DNA from: Trichinella spiralis
Lineage: Eukaryota; Nematoda; Enoplea; Trichinellida; Trichinellidae
NCBI GenBank assembly: GCA_000181795.3
Contig: CM012954.1
Location: 15,858,853 to 15,922,852 of the forward strand
Direction of reading: 5' to 3'
Length of the DNA: 64,000 nucleotides
In this document: piece after piece, positions 24,867 through 38,343 of the stretch
How the letters are laid out: each line of letters opens with the position of its first letter
How positions within the stretch are numbered: the first letter of the stretch is position 1
Notes under the pieces: generated by a model
Told to the model about the DNA's origin: nothing
What the model saw: the letters and a program-made list of their open reading frames with translations, nothing else
The model's database searches: none
Translations under genes and position numbers: made by a program

Positions 24867-25887
24867 AACATTTTTCCAACTTTTTCAAGAAAAGAATTTC
24901 AATTTTTATTCATTCAGAAAAGTACAAATGGAAAATTGATTGAAAAATCAAGTTACTTGAAATTGTTTGTTGCAAATTAAAAGTACACGTGAAATATTTA
25001 TGCTGTTGACAAGTGCAACCTCTCGTTATTTTTTATTGCCAATTCATTTTAAATTAAAGGAAGAAAATTGATTTTTTTCAACACAAACTTTTAATAGTTT
25101 AAATAGTATTCTGTACTTATCTATTTGAATTGCAATGTAGAATGTAATAAATAACGAAAATCAACTACACGAGAGTTCAAATTGCATTCGATGAGTAGAT
25201 TGAATTTATTTCTAATTGCAAACTATTCTTGCAAATTTTGATTACCACTGGGCACACCGATTTTTCATTTGTACTTCAATACAAGCGCCCGTGCATGGGA
25301 TATTAATTTTGAAGCATGGGAATAAGAACATTTCAAGTTGGAAAATATAAGTATTAGCTGTGCTGGATGTTCAAACAACATTTGCAACGGCTTAAGTCAA
25401 AATTTGAGCGAAACCTTTTTGCAAATTTTAACAACAAAGCACTAGCTCATATATACGCCCCGCTGAACGGTTTAATCAATGAAAACAGCTAGTCGATATT
25501 TTTTAATGCTTCAACCAGTTCAGCAAGCAATTGAGCAGTTCACTACAAGCTTGCTGCGCCACCAACACATGTAAATCATAAAGGGAAAATTAAAAAATAC
25601 ACTTGCTACATTTTGCATGTGCATATATAAATAGATCAATCAGTTATGAATAGAACTCAACGTCGGCAACCGCGAAATGTACAAACAATAAAAAATGAAT
25701 AACAAATAAACTTTGAATTTATATTGTAATTCATTACAATGAAATTAACTGAAATGAACTTCAGTTAAGTAATGACTACTTCTAAATAATGCTATTCGCA
25801 TTATATGCATACTGTATTTGTTCATTCAAACATGATTATTCTTAGTTTATGGTATTCTGTGTATTTTAAACTGTTGCATTGATTAAA
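24867..25887. other. Intergenic between K2P channel and RBMX2
   Basis: About 1 kb, AT-rich. It holds the channel 3' UTR and the RBMX2 upstream region. No further feature recognised. Confidence 0.6.
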
Positions 25888-27010
25888 ATGAATCCAATAA
25901 CGTACGTATTTTAATTTTCAAGATGAATTCTTCAAATTTAATAATATTCTTAATTTTAGAAATGTAAAAAATTTGAATAAAATTAACGAACGAGAACTGC
26001 ACTTGGGTTTGGCTGGAAAATCAGATCGTTCTTGGCATCAGAAATACAAAGATTCTGCTTGGATTTTTATTGGTGGTTTGCCATTCCAGCTCAGTGAAGG
26101 TGACATTATCTGCGTATTTTCTCAGTATGATATTTGATTTTCTTATCTTTTGACGTTTTTAGACATGTTTTGTTGTAATATCATTTCCTTAAATATGTTT
26201 CTACAGATATGGTGAAGTTGTTCAGTTAAACTTGATACGTGACAAGAAAACAGGCAAATCTCGTGGTTTCTGTTTCCTTTGCTATGAAGACCAGCGTAGC
26301 ACAGTACTTGCTGTTGATAACTTCAATGGAATAAAGGTTTGCTTTTTAAGATAGTGATTATTTTTTAATTTGCCATTTTAATAAAGCATTTCAGATCAAT
26401 TTTTACACGTGATGATTTCTTATGATAGTTTTGTTGTTGTTCTAGTTGCTTGGTCGTATAATTCGCGTTGATCATGTAGAAAATTATCGTGTCCCTAAAG
26501 AACGTGGTGACGAAGATGAAATTACCAAGAAGCTCTGGTTGGAAGGATGCGCTCCATCAACGTCGTTTGCACCTGTTAAAGGTAGGATTTGTGGAATTTG
26601 TATTGTCGATTTAAAACCTTTTCATTGTTTAATGTGTTTCAGAAGTTCCAGTTAAAGAGGAACACTCTGAGGATGATTTTCCTGAAGAAGCTGTTGATCA
26701 TAAAAAGAAGGATAGCAAAAAGAAGCATAAACACAAGTCTGAAAGTAAAGTGAAACGTGAACGCAGCCCGTCGCCACTTTTGGAATTGGATCCTCAAGTA
26801 TTCAAACCAAGTAAAGAGAAGAAACCAGCAAATCCGGCACTTTTAATAGAAAAAGAAAGAAAAGCACTTTTGCTTGCTACTGGAGAGGAGATTGGAATGG
26901 AAAAATTGAATGAACGACTGAATCGTTTGGAACGAAAAGAGTTGCCGGTTTTCGATCGTACAAAATTAAAAGAAGAAGAAGCATTTTTGCCGAGGCGTTA
27001 CAAAGCATAG
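25888..27010 (+). CDS. RBMX2: RBMX2 (RRM spliceosomal protein, Ist3/Snu17 type)
   Basis: RNA-binding protein of the activated spliceosome (RES complex in yeast). Exons: 25888-25901, 25960-26124, 26207-26336, 26446-26581 and 26643-27010, encoding 270 aa. The N-terminus MNPIT...[13 protein letters not shown] matches the human order. The RRM has RNP2 IFIGGL (40-45) and RNP1 RGFCFLCY, plus the signature [16 protein letters not shown] and [13 protein letters not shown] basic KHKHKS stretch follows, then a C-terminal domain rich in Glu/Lys ending FLPRRYKA. The tiny 14-nt first coding exon is supported by frame and by alignment. A polyadenylation-like AATAAA occurs near 27222. Confidence 0.95.
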
Positions 27011-30000
27011 TGAAATCGTTCGTCTGCTTTGCTGTTATGCTTTATCATCATTTAACTATTTTAAATCTTCATAATCATTAAACAATTTGTATTTCTGTGA
27101 TAGGTGTTGTTTTTTGATGGTATTTATATCTATTTTTCATATGAATTTTGTATTTGCGAAAACAGTGTGCCCATTTGTTTTCGATATTATATTTTAAGTG
27201 CAATATTTACTGTTTTTTTCTAAATAAATTATTTCAATGGTTACCCTTCTGTTATTATTGTAAACATGAAAGTATGACAATTGTTCCTGAAATGAAAATA
27301 CTGTAACAATTATTTAAATTGCCGTTGGTGAATTGTAGTACTGTACATGGGTCAATTTATTCTGATAAATTTATCAATTTCTAGTTGAAGAGGACTTTCA
27401 CGGCAATGTATATTTGGTCAGTTTAACGCTTATATTGATTGCATGCCATCTCGCATTGTGCCTTTCTTTTATTTTCATGTGAAATATGATGTATTGCAAA
27501 GTAAAGTTGTATTTTTATGAGTTTTAATTTTTCTTTTTGAATAAACTTTGCTATTCTTATTCGTGATATAATTTTACTTATTTAGAAAGAAAATCCTTCA
27601 ACTACTGTTTTTACAAGCGTACATGGCATAGTAGCGGTGCATTATTTATTGGAAAAACAAAACATGTTTAGATTAAAAGTAAGTTGTTCTTTCATTTTTT
27701 GCACTCATGTAGGTTAGATTTATTAATAAATTGGCTTATGTTCTTTTCCTTTTTTTTACATTATTGAATTAGTGTAATTTTTGAATTGTTGAAATCTGCT
27801 TTTTGATGTTGTTGTTTATCTTGGTTTTCATCATATTCAGTTTCAGCAGATCTGATTGTTCTTTACAAGTTATTGTTAGGTGTTTTTTTCGGAGGGAGAA
27901 TTTTAATATATATTTTAAGAAATCAAATAAATTGCTTCGCAAATGCAATGTATAAAATTATCCTCAGTTTGTTTTATTTTTGTTATTTCAAGTGATGCAA
28001 CACATGATGATGATGATAATGTCAAAAAGGAAAGTTATTCAACTACTGTTGTCTGTTGAAAGTTGCTTGTCTGAAAACATTTTCAAATTTGTATTCTTCA
28101 ATCTGTGTGCAATTTAAAAGAATCACAACAGTTAACTGTAGAAGTTGAAAAATATGGATTTTCAAGTATATAAAGTTTCTCATGAAAAAAAATTATAATA
28201 TGCAAATGAACAACAGTGTCAACTGGTTATGGTACTTAACGATTTAAATGTTAATGTTGAGTTTGCTTGATAATATTTTCCTTGTGCCCATTGATAATGT
28301 TATTTGAAGTGATTTGAGCTTGCACTTCACATTGTTTGGGCTAAAGAAGTTTTTTGCTGTTTTCGCAAACCGACACTAGCACTTTTCATTTTCTACATGA
28401 TTTTACGAAAATGATCTTTAGGTGTCGTACAGTATTTTTCAAAATCTAGCATATATATATATATATTTTTTTTGTTTATAAACGAAATACTAACAACAGC
28501 ATTAGTTTAATTTTCAAATGTGATTTGCGTGTAATTGTTATTTTGATATGGCAATTCGCATCTTTAGTATTATGAGTAAGAGAACAAACAACTGGCTGAT
28601 GGAGTAGACGAATTTTAACTTGGCTTTTTTTTCTATAGTGTACATCATAATTATTGACGAACTTCCTTTTTTCTTTCGTTGCTTTTTTCATACCAAAGGA
28701 TGAAATTGCAACACATTATTTTGGGTATTCAGTTTGTTTATTGCCACGTTATTCCAATACTTTGGAAATGAATGACTTGAAATGTTCTGGTAAACAAGCG
28801 CTCGAATAGCACATGCATATGTAGCGGTGCTTTTGATTATGAGGAAGTTACGCAGATGCTAATTTCTCTAATAATGTTTTTTTTGTTTTAAAAACGAACT
28901 GGGCAATACGTTTTTAGAATAACTATAGTGAAGAACAGCGACAGGCAGTATTTGTTATTAGGGAAAAGTTGCAACCGATAAAAATGTATAATTATTATTC
29001 AAACACGGCTAATAGAAAGAAAGGAGGGGGAAAATTAGTTTGTGAAGTATTTTTTTTTCTTCGTGTAACAATTAATGCATTATCTGATGTGATATTTGTA
29101 CTGCATTTTCCGGAATGCAACACGGAATGGGATGATGAAGTATTATTAATTTTTTGTTCATAATTTGAATGTGAAAACAAAAATTTTTTTTTCAAAAAAA
29201 AGATTAATATGCACTAAATAATATGCAAGATACGAATTTTAACTTGTTATTTTACAGTACTACAAAAGTTTACATTGAAGTTATTCGATATTATTGTTGA
29301 TCGATGCTTCATAGTTTATTTTGAAGAAAATCGTTTGAACGGAAAGTTTTCCATTTATGCAAACTTGTATTCAAAATAATAATTATAGAAAAGAAATTTT
29401 TTTTATCTAAAAAACTTGTAATACTCGTTTGAAATGTCAGTAATATATTGTTGCTTTATTGAATTTGATGTGACGAAATAATGTATACTTAAGAGACAGG
29501 GTCGTCCGTGCTCTTTTATCTGTAAGCTTGATCGAAGTGTGAGAGTTGTTTATTTAAATCGACTACGAGCGGAAATGTTGATGCAGTCTTAAATTACAGT
29601 AAGGTTTGTATTGAGGGCAGTTATCTATCGGTGAACAGTTTCGTATTGTATTGCAAGTAAGTATCTGTAATAGTAGTATTTTTTTTGAATACATTTTAAA
29701 GATATTATTTAATTATTCAATTTTGTTTTGAAATGAAAAGAAAATAATTGACTAGGAAAAGCGGAAAAATTATAAAATTAGAATAATTTGTTGGCTTTTT
29801 CGTGAGTGGGGGCAGTTGGAGCCTTGACCGATTTGATTTGAAACGTGTTTTGCAATTTTTGCAAAAGCGCACAACAAATTCCACTCCCCCCCCCCTCACC
29901 CTTCCAAATGGTGGTGCTTTTGGAATTTTTCATAAAAATTATTATTCAATAATTGTCGACCTTAATAGAACAAGGCGAACCGTTTCTCAACAATCGTCTT

Positions 30001-32110
30001 TTGCATTTTTGCCCAAGAAAAAGCACCAACAGCAGCAGCTATTCGGTTGCGAAAAGGAAGCATTTCTTTGAAATTTTATTGTTTTCCAATTTGAATATTT
30101 TATTTTCACAAACCATTACTGCTTGACTATTTTTTATTAAACAATATAGATATATTTGTTTAATTAATTTTTATTTTACTTTTTCAAAAAAAGAAAAGAC
30201 TGATTTTAATTTTATGAATTATTCAAAATTTTGTTTTGTTTTCAATTTTCAATATTTGGGGAAGGTTTGTGACAGTTTTCCCACAGAAATTTTAATCGAT
30301 AATTTCATATCTTGATGTTTTTTCAATCGACCAAAACTGTACAAATTGGAATTTTGAAAGTTGCAATTGTTGGCCGATTGAAAATAATATTCACCAACCA
30401 ATAAGAATAAGAATATGAACACGACAACATTCGATGCAGATATATATATTTGATTTGAAGCGTAAACTGTTGTTGCTGCTTGTTGTTTACACAAGCGGGG
30501 GTAAAATTTTGCACTCACTTGATCAATCAATCAAATAATTTATATGTAATTAATTTTTTTCAAATTAAAATTCCACTGTGCATAATAATTCATATGCATA
30601 AGCGAGTGAAAAGTATGGATGGAGGGAGGGGGGAAAGAAAAACAAAATTTCCAACGACCATCTTCTCATGACAGCTGCTCTTCTATTGCATTTGCAGCCA
30701 GCTAATGACGATCACTCGAATGTGTAAATTGGTACTAGCAGTGGTTTGAACATTCCTGTTGCACGTGTAATTTTCAAAATCACTTGTCAAAAATTTTTCC
30801 GTCAATTGATTGGTTCACAGTTTTAATTTTTGAAAATTCAAATTCTTCAATTCTATTACTATTAGCATTCTGCTTCAATTTGAGCCGTCGTCGTCGTCGT
30901 TGTCGATGATTAATTAATTGTTTATTGTTTCTGCGTATGAATTGTTTAATAATTTATTTTTAAAATTAACATAAAGAAATATTGTTGAAATTTATTTTCT
31001 TTGAAAAATTTTCAAACAATAGTAGAAACAGTTTTTTTTCGAGCGGAAATTGACCATCAGTTGGTTAATCGACAATGACGCCATTGTCGAAAAACATCGA
31101 TGTTATCGCGTTTGAGCTTATATTTGCGTTGAAAAATCATCGCAACCAGTCCGTTAATAAGCACAAAATTTTGATAAATCATTATTCAGTGTTTGGAAGC
31201 TGTTGTCATGGAAGAGTTGGGGGAAAAAAGAAAGATCTATATATATACATCTTTATATATATATGTATATATATATATATAACTGCTAACTTTTAGAAAT
31301 ATTTCACGTCTCACCAATTTATGTTCAAAACAACAGGAAATGCCACGCTTCGTACATTTTCATTCAACATCCTGTTTTAAGGCTTTCTTCAATTTTTTCA
31401 ATTAATGAACTTAACCAACGACGAACACTATACATACTTTATTTTGCTTGCACATTTTATAATTTCTCTCTTTCTCTTCGTTTTGTTTTTCTTCTACCAC
31501 ATCATCATAATTATTATTATTTCGTCAAATTTTTTTCTTAAAATTTCTGACTTTATATATGTATATAAAGTAATATGTTGGTTTCTATTTGTTTTTCTTG
31601 ATCAAAGAAAAAGCTGTGAAAATGTTTGATCAGGATTGGTCGAGTTGACTGATTGGTCAGTTGATCGGATTGGCCAGTTGTTTTGGTGGAGAGAGGCTAG
31701 TGAAGCTTTTGGTTGTGTGTTTGTTCGGCTTGGCCGTCGGCCAGTTAGTGTGGAAGCAGCCGCGCTGGCCAGACTCCGTCGTGCGGTTGCCCAAAGTGAT
31801 GCACACGCGCTCGCGGATCGGCTTGATTTATGCAAGCATATGTTGGTCGGATGGCTTCGTTCGGCTTTTGGCTTGCGCTTGCTTGCCATTCACCAACGCG
31901 CGCAAGCGTCTTTCCTCTCTCTTCTCTTTCTCTCTCTTGCCCTTCTCGTATTTTCTCTTCTTATTCTTATTCTTCTTCTTCTTCAAATAGAAAATTCACT
32001 CACTCTCATTCTCTCTCTCTCTCTCTCTCTCATCTTTTCACTTCTTAATTCCTCCTTTGACTGCTTGAGCTTAGCTAATTTCTTCTGACACACACACACA
32101 CAAACACGAG
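27011..32110. other. Gene-poor region upstream of the integrin-like gene
   Basis: About 5 kb with no protein-coding exon I can defend. It contains TA repeats (around 28450-28470 and 31230-31281), a C-rich run at 29884-29897 and trinucleotide runs. From about 31600 the sequence becomes less AT-rich and then CT-rich, consistent with approach to a promoter and 5' leader. Several open frames there (31636, 31661, 31830) are low-complexity. Confidence 0.5.
32011..32102. repeat. CT and CA microsatellites in 5' leader region
   Basis: (CT)n at 32011-32031 and (CA)n near 32086-32102 lie just upstream of a strong splice donor at 32137. Confidence 0.85.
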
Positions 32111-32136
32111 AGAGACTTGTTTACTCGTTGGCTGCA
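32103..32136 (+). other. Probable 5' UTR exon end of the integrin-like gene
   Basis: A strong donor, GCA|GTAAGT, at 32136/32137 is followed by an acceptor TTTTCAG at 32447, just before the ATG at 32489. This suggests a noncoding first exon; its 5' end is not defined. Confidence 0.4.
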
Positions 32137-32488
32137 GTAAGTATTTAAAAAATAAATAAATAAACAAAACAACAACGTGCAGCGATTTCAACATTCTGCG
32201 ATGCTTATTGCACCATTCGTATATGCTTGCTGCATATAAGATCAGGCCGATTTTAGGGATTTCTACGCGCGTTTGAATTCTTCACATTTCTTTTTTTTTC
32301 ATTATGATCATGTATGATTCAGCTTCGTTTCTTCACCATTTTCCGCTGTTTTGTGTATAGTTGTAGATTTTTTATATTCAATTATTTATGATTAGAACAT
32401 ATTTTCAAAAAATGAATTTTTCTTTCAAATTTTCTGCTTCTTTTCAGTCCGTCTTCTTCTGTTCACCGACGCCATATCGGGTATCACA

Positions 32489-34482
32489 ATGGCACCACCG
32501 ACCCGTTGCAAGCCGTTTTTCAGCTTACTTGCCAGTTACTTCATCTTCTTCGTCTGCTTTTTCTTTGCAATAACAACGACAACAGGTAAGGGATGTTTTG
32601 TGTGTTGTTGATCAATTTTTAAACAGTTGATGAATCATTTTAATTTTAATTTAATTTAATTTAATTTAAAAAAAAGGTAGAAAATAAGCAGGATAAAAAG
32701 TGAGAACAATCGCCGGCAGAGGTGGCAAATTGTGAAGCTTGTATTTTTCACTTTTCCACCCATGCGGTGGCGGTTTTCTTTTTTTTTTTGCTTCCTTTGC
32801 GTCCCATTGTAGTATAATCAAACTGATGTCACAGTTGATAGATGATGATGGATGTGATTCATTGATCAAGTTTTGTTGATGACATGCATCTTTTTCTGCC
32901 AGTTAACGGCTATAATTTCTCGGCATTCCGTTGCTTCTTCATTTTCCGTTTTTCAAAATAGTAATAATCAGTTTTTTGTTTCTTTGGAATGAGTTTGAGC
33001 TTTCGGTTGTTTTCCACAAACAGAAAAATATCTGAATTTGTATTCAGTATTTGAGAACATGACGTAGGTGTTTTGTCTCAGAATGCGGTGATGAATCACG
33101 AACATCCTGTTGAAGTCTGGCAGACGTCCATTCGTCTGTTTGTCTGTTTGTAAGCATAGGTACCCCGTACTTTAAACTATTGTTTATTTATATCTAGCTA
33201 GTATGTTTTGAAGAGATTGATCATTTTGAATAATCTTGTTGGAATAATTAATTATTTCTATTTTTTGAATATCGAATGTTTTTTTTATCTTAACACAGCA
33301 GTGTAATGAAAGATGAATTATCTGATTATCAGCAACCACACATTATTATTATTATCCATGGTACCTAGTCTGTCTTTTTGGTGATTGATAATAACCATCA
33401 GGCGTTATGTTGTGTTCGGGTTTTTGTCCATTTTTTTAAAATCAAATATAAATATCTTCAAATTATGAAATTTTCAACTTTTCAACATGTATATCTTAAG
33501 AATCTTTATCTGAGGAAGTTTTCTGTTGTGCTTGTGTTTGGAAGTATTTCAAATTTTTGTTCAAAATGAAGAAAATGAATTATTTAAATCATTTTTTGAA
33601 AAATTCATTCCATTTGTACATTTAGGAATTATTTATACCGTCATTTTTTTGACCACTTTTTAAAGCTTCATTAAAAATTTTTCATCACGGTTCATTTCTT
33701 TTGTTTCTTATCAATAATGAAAGAATTAGTGAGTAGAGTGGTTGTATTTTGTTGTCGTTGGTAAACGTTAGTTCAATTAAGCTTTCAAATATGCTAAAAA
33801 TGCATATCATTCGCAGATAACTCGTAACAACTTTCTCTGATATGTTTCATTTCAATGCGCACGCAGTTGAAGCACCTGAACGTTTGTGGATACATACCTC
33901 TCCCATGGCAGCTGTTGATTTTTCTTTTTCAACCACACATTATTATTTCAAGTTGTTTCTTATAAATTTTTGATGCTTGAGTTTGTTCTATTTTTCGAGG
34001 CTAATTTAACCAGCCACTTGCTTTGTTAATTGTTCAATTTCTTCTTCTTCTTCTTCTTCTTTTATCTTCTGATGTTTCTAATTTTTTAATTCATTTTATA
34101 ATTTACATTTCGATTGAAATAATGCTGTTTATTGTGTTTCGTTTTTTATTTTTATTTTTCACGCGTTCACACAGTTCTTGAATTACATTACAGTAATTTT
34201 TTAAATATAATCAAGGTTCTGTCTCGATTGTTCAACGAAATGATAGGAATTGCTGCTAGTAAACAACTGGAGAGTACTGTGACACTTTTGTTATGTTCTG
34301 TTGAATTGCGAATTGAATGAAAATTGTAAAAGCAGACATTTGAAGACGGAAAATTGATACTGCCATTTTGTGGGCGGTGTTGAATACATGAAAATTAATC
34401 TTGGCCAGCCGACTACTCTAATCAGCTTTAGCTTTTAGTGAAAATTAGCTTGAAACAATAGAAGAAAATGCATCATCATCAC

Positions 34483-34534
<52 letters not shown>

Positions 34535-37500
34535 TTCTGATTCAGAGATTGATGATGAATTGTGATTAGGGTGATAATTTTACCATTGGTTACATTGTTG
34601 TTTCTTCAAAAAGGAAATTTATTTTTTCTGTTTTTTTTAGCTTTTGAAGGTTTTCAGATTTTAAAAAGTGCATTTATCTATTTTTCGTGCTTATTTTTTT
34701 CTTTTTTCTGCAGTTGTTTTCGATTGTGTGAAAAATGATGATGACCAATTAATTATCTTATCCAATTTTATTCAAGTTGTAGCTTGTTCGTTGTGGATCA
34801 GGTGAATTTTTATGTTAAAAAAACAACTCTGTCTAGCTAACTGGCTAGCCGACCGGACAGGCATTGAAGCTTTTGTTCGGCTTGTCTGGTGTTGTAGTTG
34901 GCAGCTTTACAGCTTTGCGGCAGCTGATCAGATAGATGGTGATCAATCATCAACCAAAATTTATCATCTCAACCAATGAGAAAAGTATTACTAAGAGGGA
35001 AAACCATTGTGTGTGTTTGTGCATGTGATGTTGCCGTTATGGCTGCATATTTGGCTGCTTTCATTATATGCTTTGTTCTCTTTATGACCGGCAAGTTTTG
35101 ACTCTGGGTCGACAGTTGTTGTTAGTTGTCTCTTTGAAGCTAATTACCATCAGCGTTCCTTGATTTTTTCATCCACTTGAACTATGGCATGTTTTTGTTT
35201 TCTATTATTATCATTATTATTAGTATTTCTTCAAACTGGCCAAGAGGGGGGGTGGAATATGAAAATGAATAAAACCACTAATCTGTATTAATTGATTTTG
35301 AGCACTTATATGATCGAATGCCGAACGGTGAACGAACACTGCAACACTAGTTTCAATTTCGTCACAACAAAACGTACAATGAATGATAAAATTACGTTTA
35401 TGGCAAATTTACGATAACTATATTTGTATATTTTGAAGAAAGAGTTCATTTATTATTGATTTATTGTTCATTTATTATTGAATATTTTATTCAGTATGGA
35501 AGGACTGAGAAATGAGCGGACAATTATTTTTTATCAGTCATTCAGAATATATTTCAATTTGAATATGTAATTGTAAAACATTTCACGTTTGTCATTTGTG
35601 CTTATTGTTGTTTAGATGCGAAAAGATCACCTGCACAACTTTGCAAAACGACATCCGCTCAAATTAGTTGTGGCCAGTGCATCAAACAACATCCCGATTG
35701 CGCTTGGTGTGCAGATCCTGTAAAGAGACGAAATTATTGCAATTTTAATTACAATTACATGTGTGTAATGTTTTCAGAATTATGACAGCATTTCAAGATG
35801 TGAACAGTTTGAAAGTTTGATACAAAAATGCCGTCGAGAATACGTTGAACATCCGACCAATCAGATTGACTTTCCACAAGTATATTATTATCGAATGTTT
35901 TCTGCGAATATCGCTTTGATGTTATTTTTTTTTTGAAGAATGCTGAAATTGGATCTACTCGTCGAGATCCGCACAGTGGTGCTAACGTGCGAACACAGCT
36001 TCAACCACAGCAGGTCAGCTTGGCGATCAAACCAGGTTTGTTGTTCAAAAGCCCATTCTGCTTTTAATTAATAATTTTTTAATGTATGAATTTTCTGTTT
36101 TCCTCAGGCGAAACTGTGAGTTTCAGTCTGCGTTATTGGCATCAAGATCGTGATACGCGAGATATTTACGTTTTGAACAGTGAAACAGATTCTCTAGGTG
36201 TCAGCATTGAATACGAAGCTGAATGTCGAGGGTAGGTTGGCTGATTGTTTGTTATTATTATTGTTGTTGTTGTTGTTGTTTGTTAATTGAGAAATATTTT
36301 TCAAATTGTTTACAATTTTAGACTGCATTAATTGTACTATTTTCTAGCATTGTTCAGCCGGGAAATCATTGTTCATCAGTATCCCAATCAGATACTGTAA
36401 TGTTCAATGTCAGCGTTCGTTTGAAGGAGTGTCGCTCTAGTGGTGGATCTGTGATCAGTGTTGGCATTGGAGGTGTTCGCGAAGTTGTTGCACTTTACAT
36501 AAATCCCATTTGCAGTTGTGATTGTGAACGATTGAATAGTCAGGTTGTTCTACACGAATTTACATTATTAATTATTATTTCTCAATAAGAATATATGTAT
36601 ATATTTAACTGTTGATGGAGAACTGTTTTGGTTATTTAATTAGATCAATTGAATTATATTATTTTTCAGTGAAGTTGTACAATGCAGAAATTCGTAGATA
36701 ATTATGATTCATGTTTCAGGTGCACATCTCACCGCAGTGCGAAAATCGTGGCAGCCTAGTCTGTGGAGCATGTGTATGCCTTCCTGGAAGTGCCGGCTCG
36801 CAATGTGAATGCAATGTTGCATCTGGCACAGTATCTGCAATTGAACTGTTGAATCAGTGTCGTCAGTCACCATCCGATCCACCATGTTCTGGTCGTGGTC
36901 AGTGTCACTGTGGATCTTGCACTTGCGATTCGCCAGAAATAGTACGAAAATTGGAAAATATTCTATTCATATAGCAACAGTGTGTGTGTGTGTATCTGTT
37001 ATCATCTTTGCTTATTTATTTCAGTATTCCGGAAAATACTGCCAATGTGACGATACCTCTTGTCCATCATCTGGAACTGAATTATGCTCTGGTACATTAT
37101 ATAGACATATATATATTATTTGCTTATCATCATTATTACTTGTATATTGTGCGTTAGGTCATGGAAGATGTGAATGCGGCATTTGTAAGTGTGAATCTGG
37201 CTGGAGTGGCTCGGCTTGTGATTGCCCGACTGATGATATGCATTGTATTGCCAAAAATGGGGTAAGGGACTTTTACAATATTTTCAGTTCAACTTTGATT
37301 AATTATATAAGTGTTCGAATTTTGAATTGTTCGTTTTAGCTCGTCTGTGCTGGCCATGGTTCCTGTGAATGTGGAGAGTGCGTTTGCAGAGACAAATACA
37401 GTGGTCCCACTTGTGAGCACTGCGCAGATTGTGATGATGAATTCTCAGAGCACGACGACGATGACTATCTTCGAATGCTTACCGATCACAACAATGGAGA

Positions 37501-37693
37501 AAATGGCAACCAAGTGGACGGATCTGTCATTTCAGAACCAATAGCTAAAGATGCACCTGCTGCTGCTGCTGCTGCGTCTTCATTATCTGCAAACGCAGCT
37601 TTATTAGTGTTGCATATATTGCTTTTCAGCCTAGTCAACCGTCGGTTGACGTTACTACCAACTGCAGCTTCTTGGCTTGGATCTATTTTTTGA
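32489..37693 (+). CDS. Integrin beta-like protein lacking the beta-I domain
   Basis: 488 aa, exons 32489-32585, 35616-35719, 35778-35879, 35939-36035, 36108-36231, 36348-36543, 36720-36941, 37025-37091, 37158-37261 and 37340-37693. Domain order: signal peptide (1-32), PSI (CGQCIKQHPDCAWC), hybrid domain first half (QVSLAIKPGETVSFSLRYW), hybrid second half (SLGVSIEYEAECRG...REVVALYINPICSCDC) and four I-EGF repeats. In normal integrin beta chains the ligand-binding beta-I domain is inserted between the hybrid halves. Here RDIYVLNSETDSLGV joins them inside one exon, so the domain is absent, not hidden in an intron. The beta-tail, integrin transmembrane helix and NPxY tail are missing too. The C-terminus instead has an acidic linker and a hydrophobic stretch LSANAALLVLHILLFSLV, a possible GPI signal or short-tailed anchor. 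Confidence 0.88.
32586..35615. other. 3-kb intron 1 of the integrin-like gene
   Basis: No exon recognised. It includes (TTC)n near 34041-34062 and the CAT/TTC microsatellite at 34471-34537. Long first introns often hold enhancers; none is identifiable here. Confidence 0.55.
34471..34537. repeat. (CAT)n-(TTC)n compound microsatellite
   Basis: CAT repeats at 34471-34513 run directly into TTC repeats ending near 34537, within intron 1. Confidence 0.9.
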
Positions 37694-38294
37694 GCAACTG
37701 ATGCATTTTTTTGTTTCTTTTTTAAAATTAACAGTACGCTCGCTTTTTAAACGGCGTTATTTATTTATTTACTGTTTTTAATTTTGCGCACACACGTACA
37801 CAAAACAGGCGGACGTGGTGTTATATATATCTATTACAACGCTGTGAAGCTTTACTCTTTAGGAAGCCACCAACTGAGTGGTTAATTTTCGACGTTGCCG
37901 CGTTTTTTTTCTTTTTCTTTTTAAATTTTGCCTGTCTTATCTGTCCATTTTGTATTATTTAAAAAATAATTTACATTGATGCATGTATTTGAATGAATAT
38001 TTTTCTGTATCATTTCATCTTCTAATTTTTATTTTAATGAATCTTTTTTCTTTCTCTATTTTCTATTTTTCATTCATTTCAACATTTTTTGAAAAGCTCG
38101 TCGTCCTGCCCACCCTACGCCCTGATCGGAATGTATGTTCAACTTGCGCGCCATTTTAGAAACAAAAGAACAACTTTGAAACTTTTTTTTCCTGTATGCA
38201 CAATTTTTGTTGCACATTCAAGTGTTCTTTCGACTGTTGTTTGTGAAATTTTCTCTGCTTTTGAACATGGAGAAAAGTCGTCGTCGAAACGACC

Positions 38295-38343
<49 letters not shown>

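Noticed and set aside
31636-32088. 150-codon open frame with Leu/Ser-rich end before the integrin-like gene
   Set aside because: Runs into CT and CA microsatellites; two other frames are equally open; a strong splice donor downstream fits a noncoding leader better.
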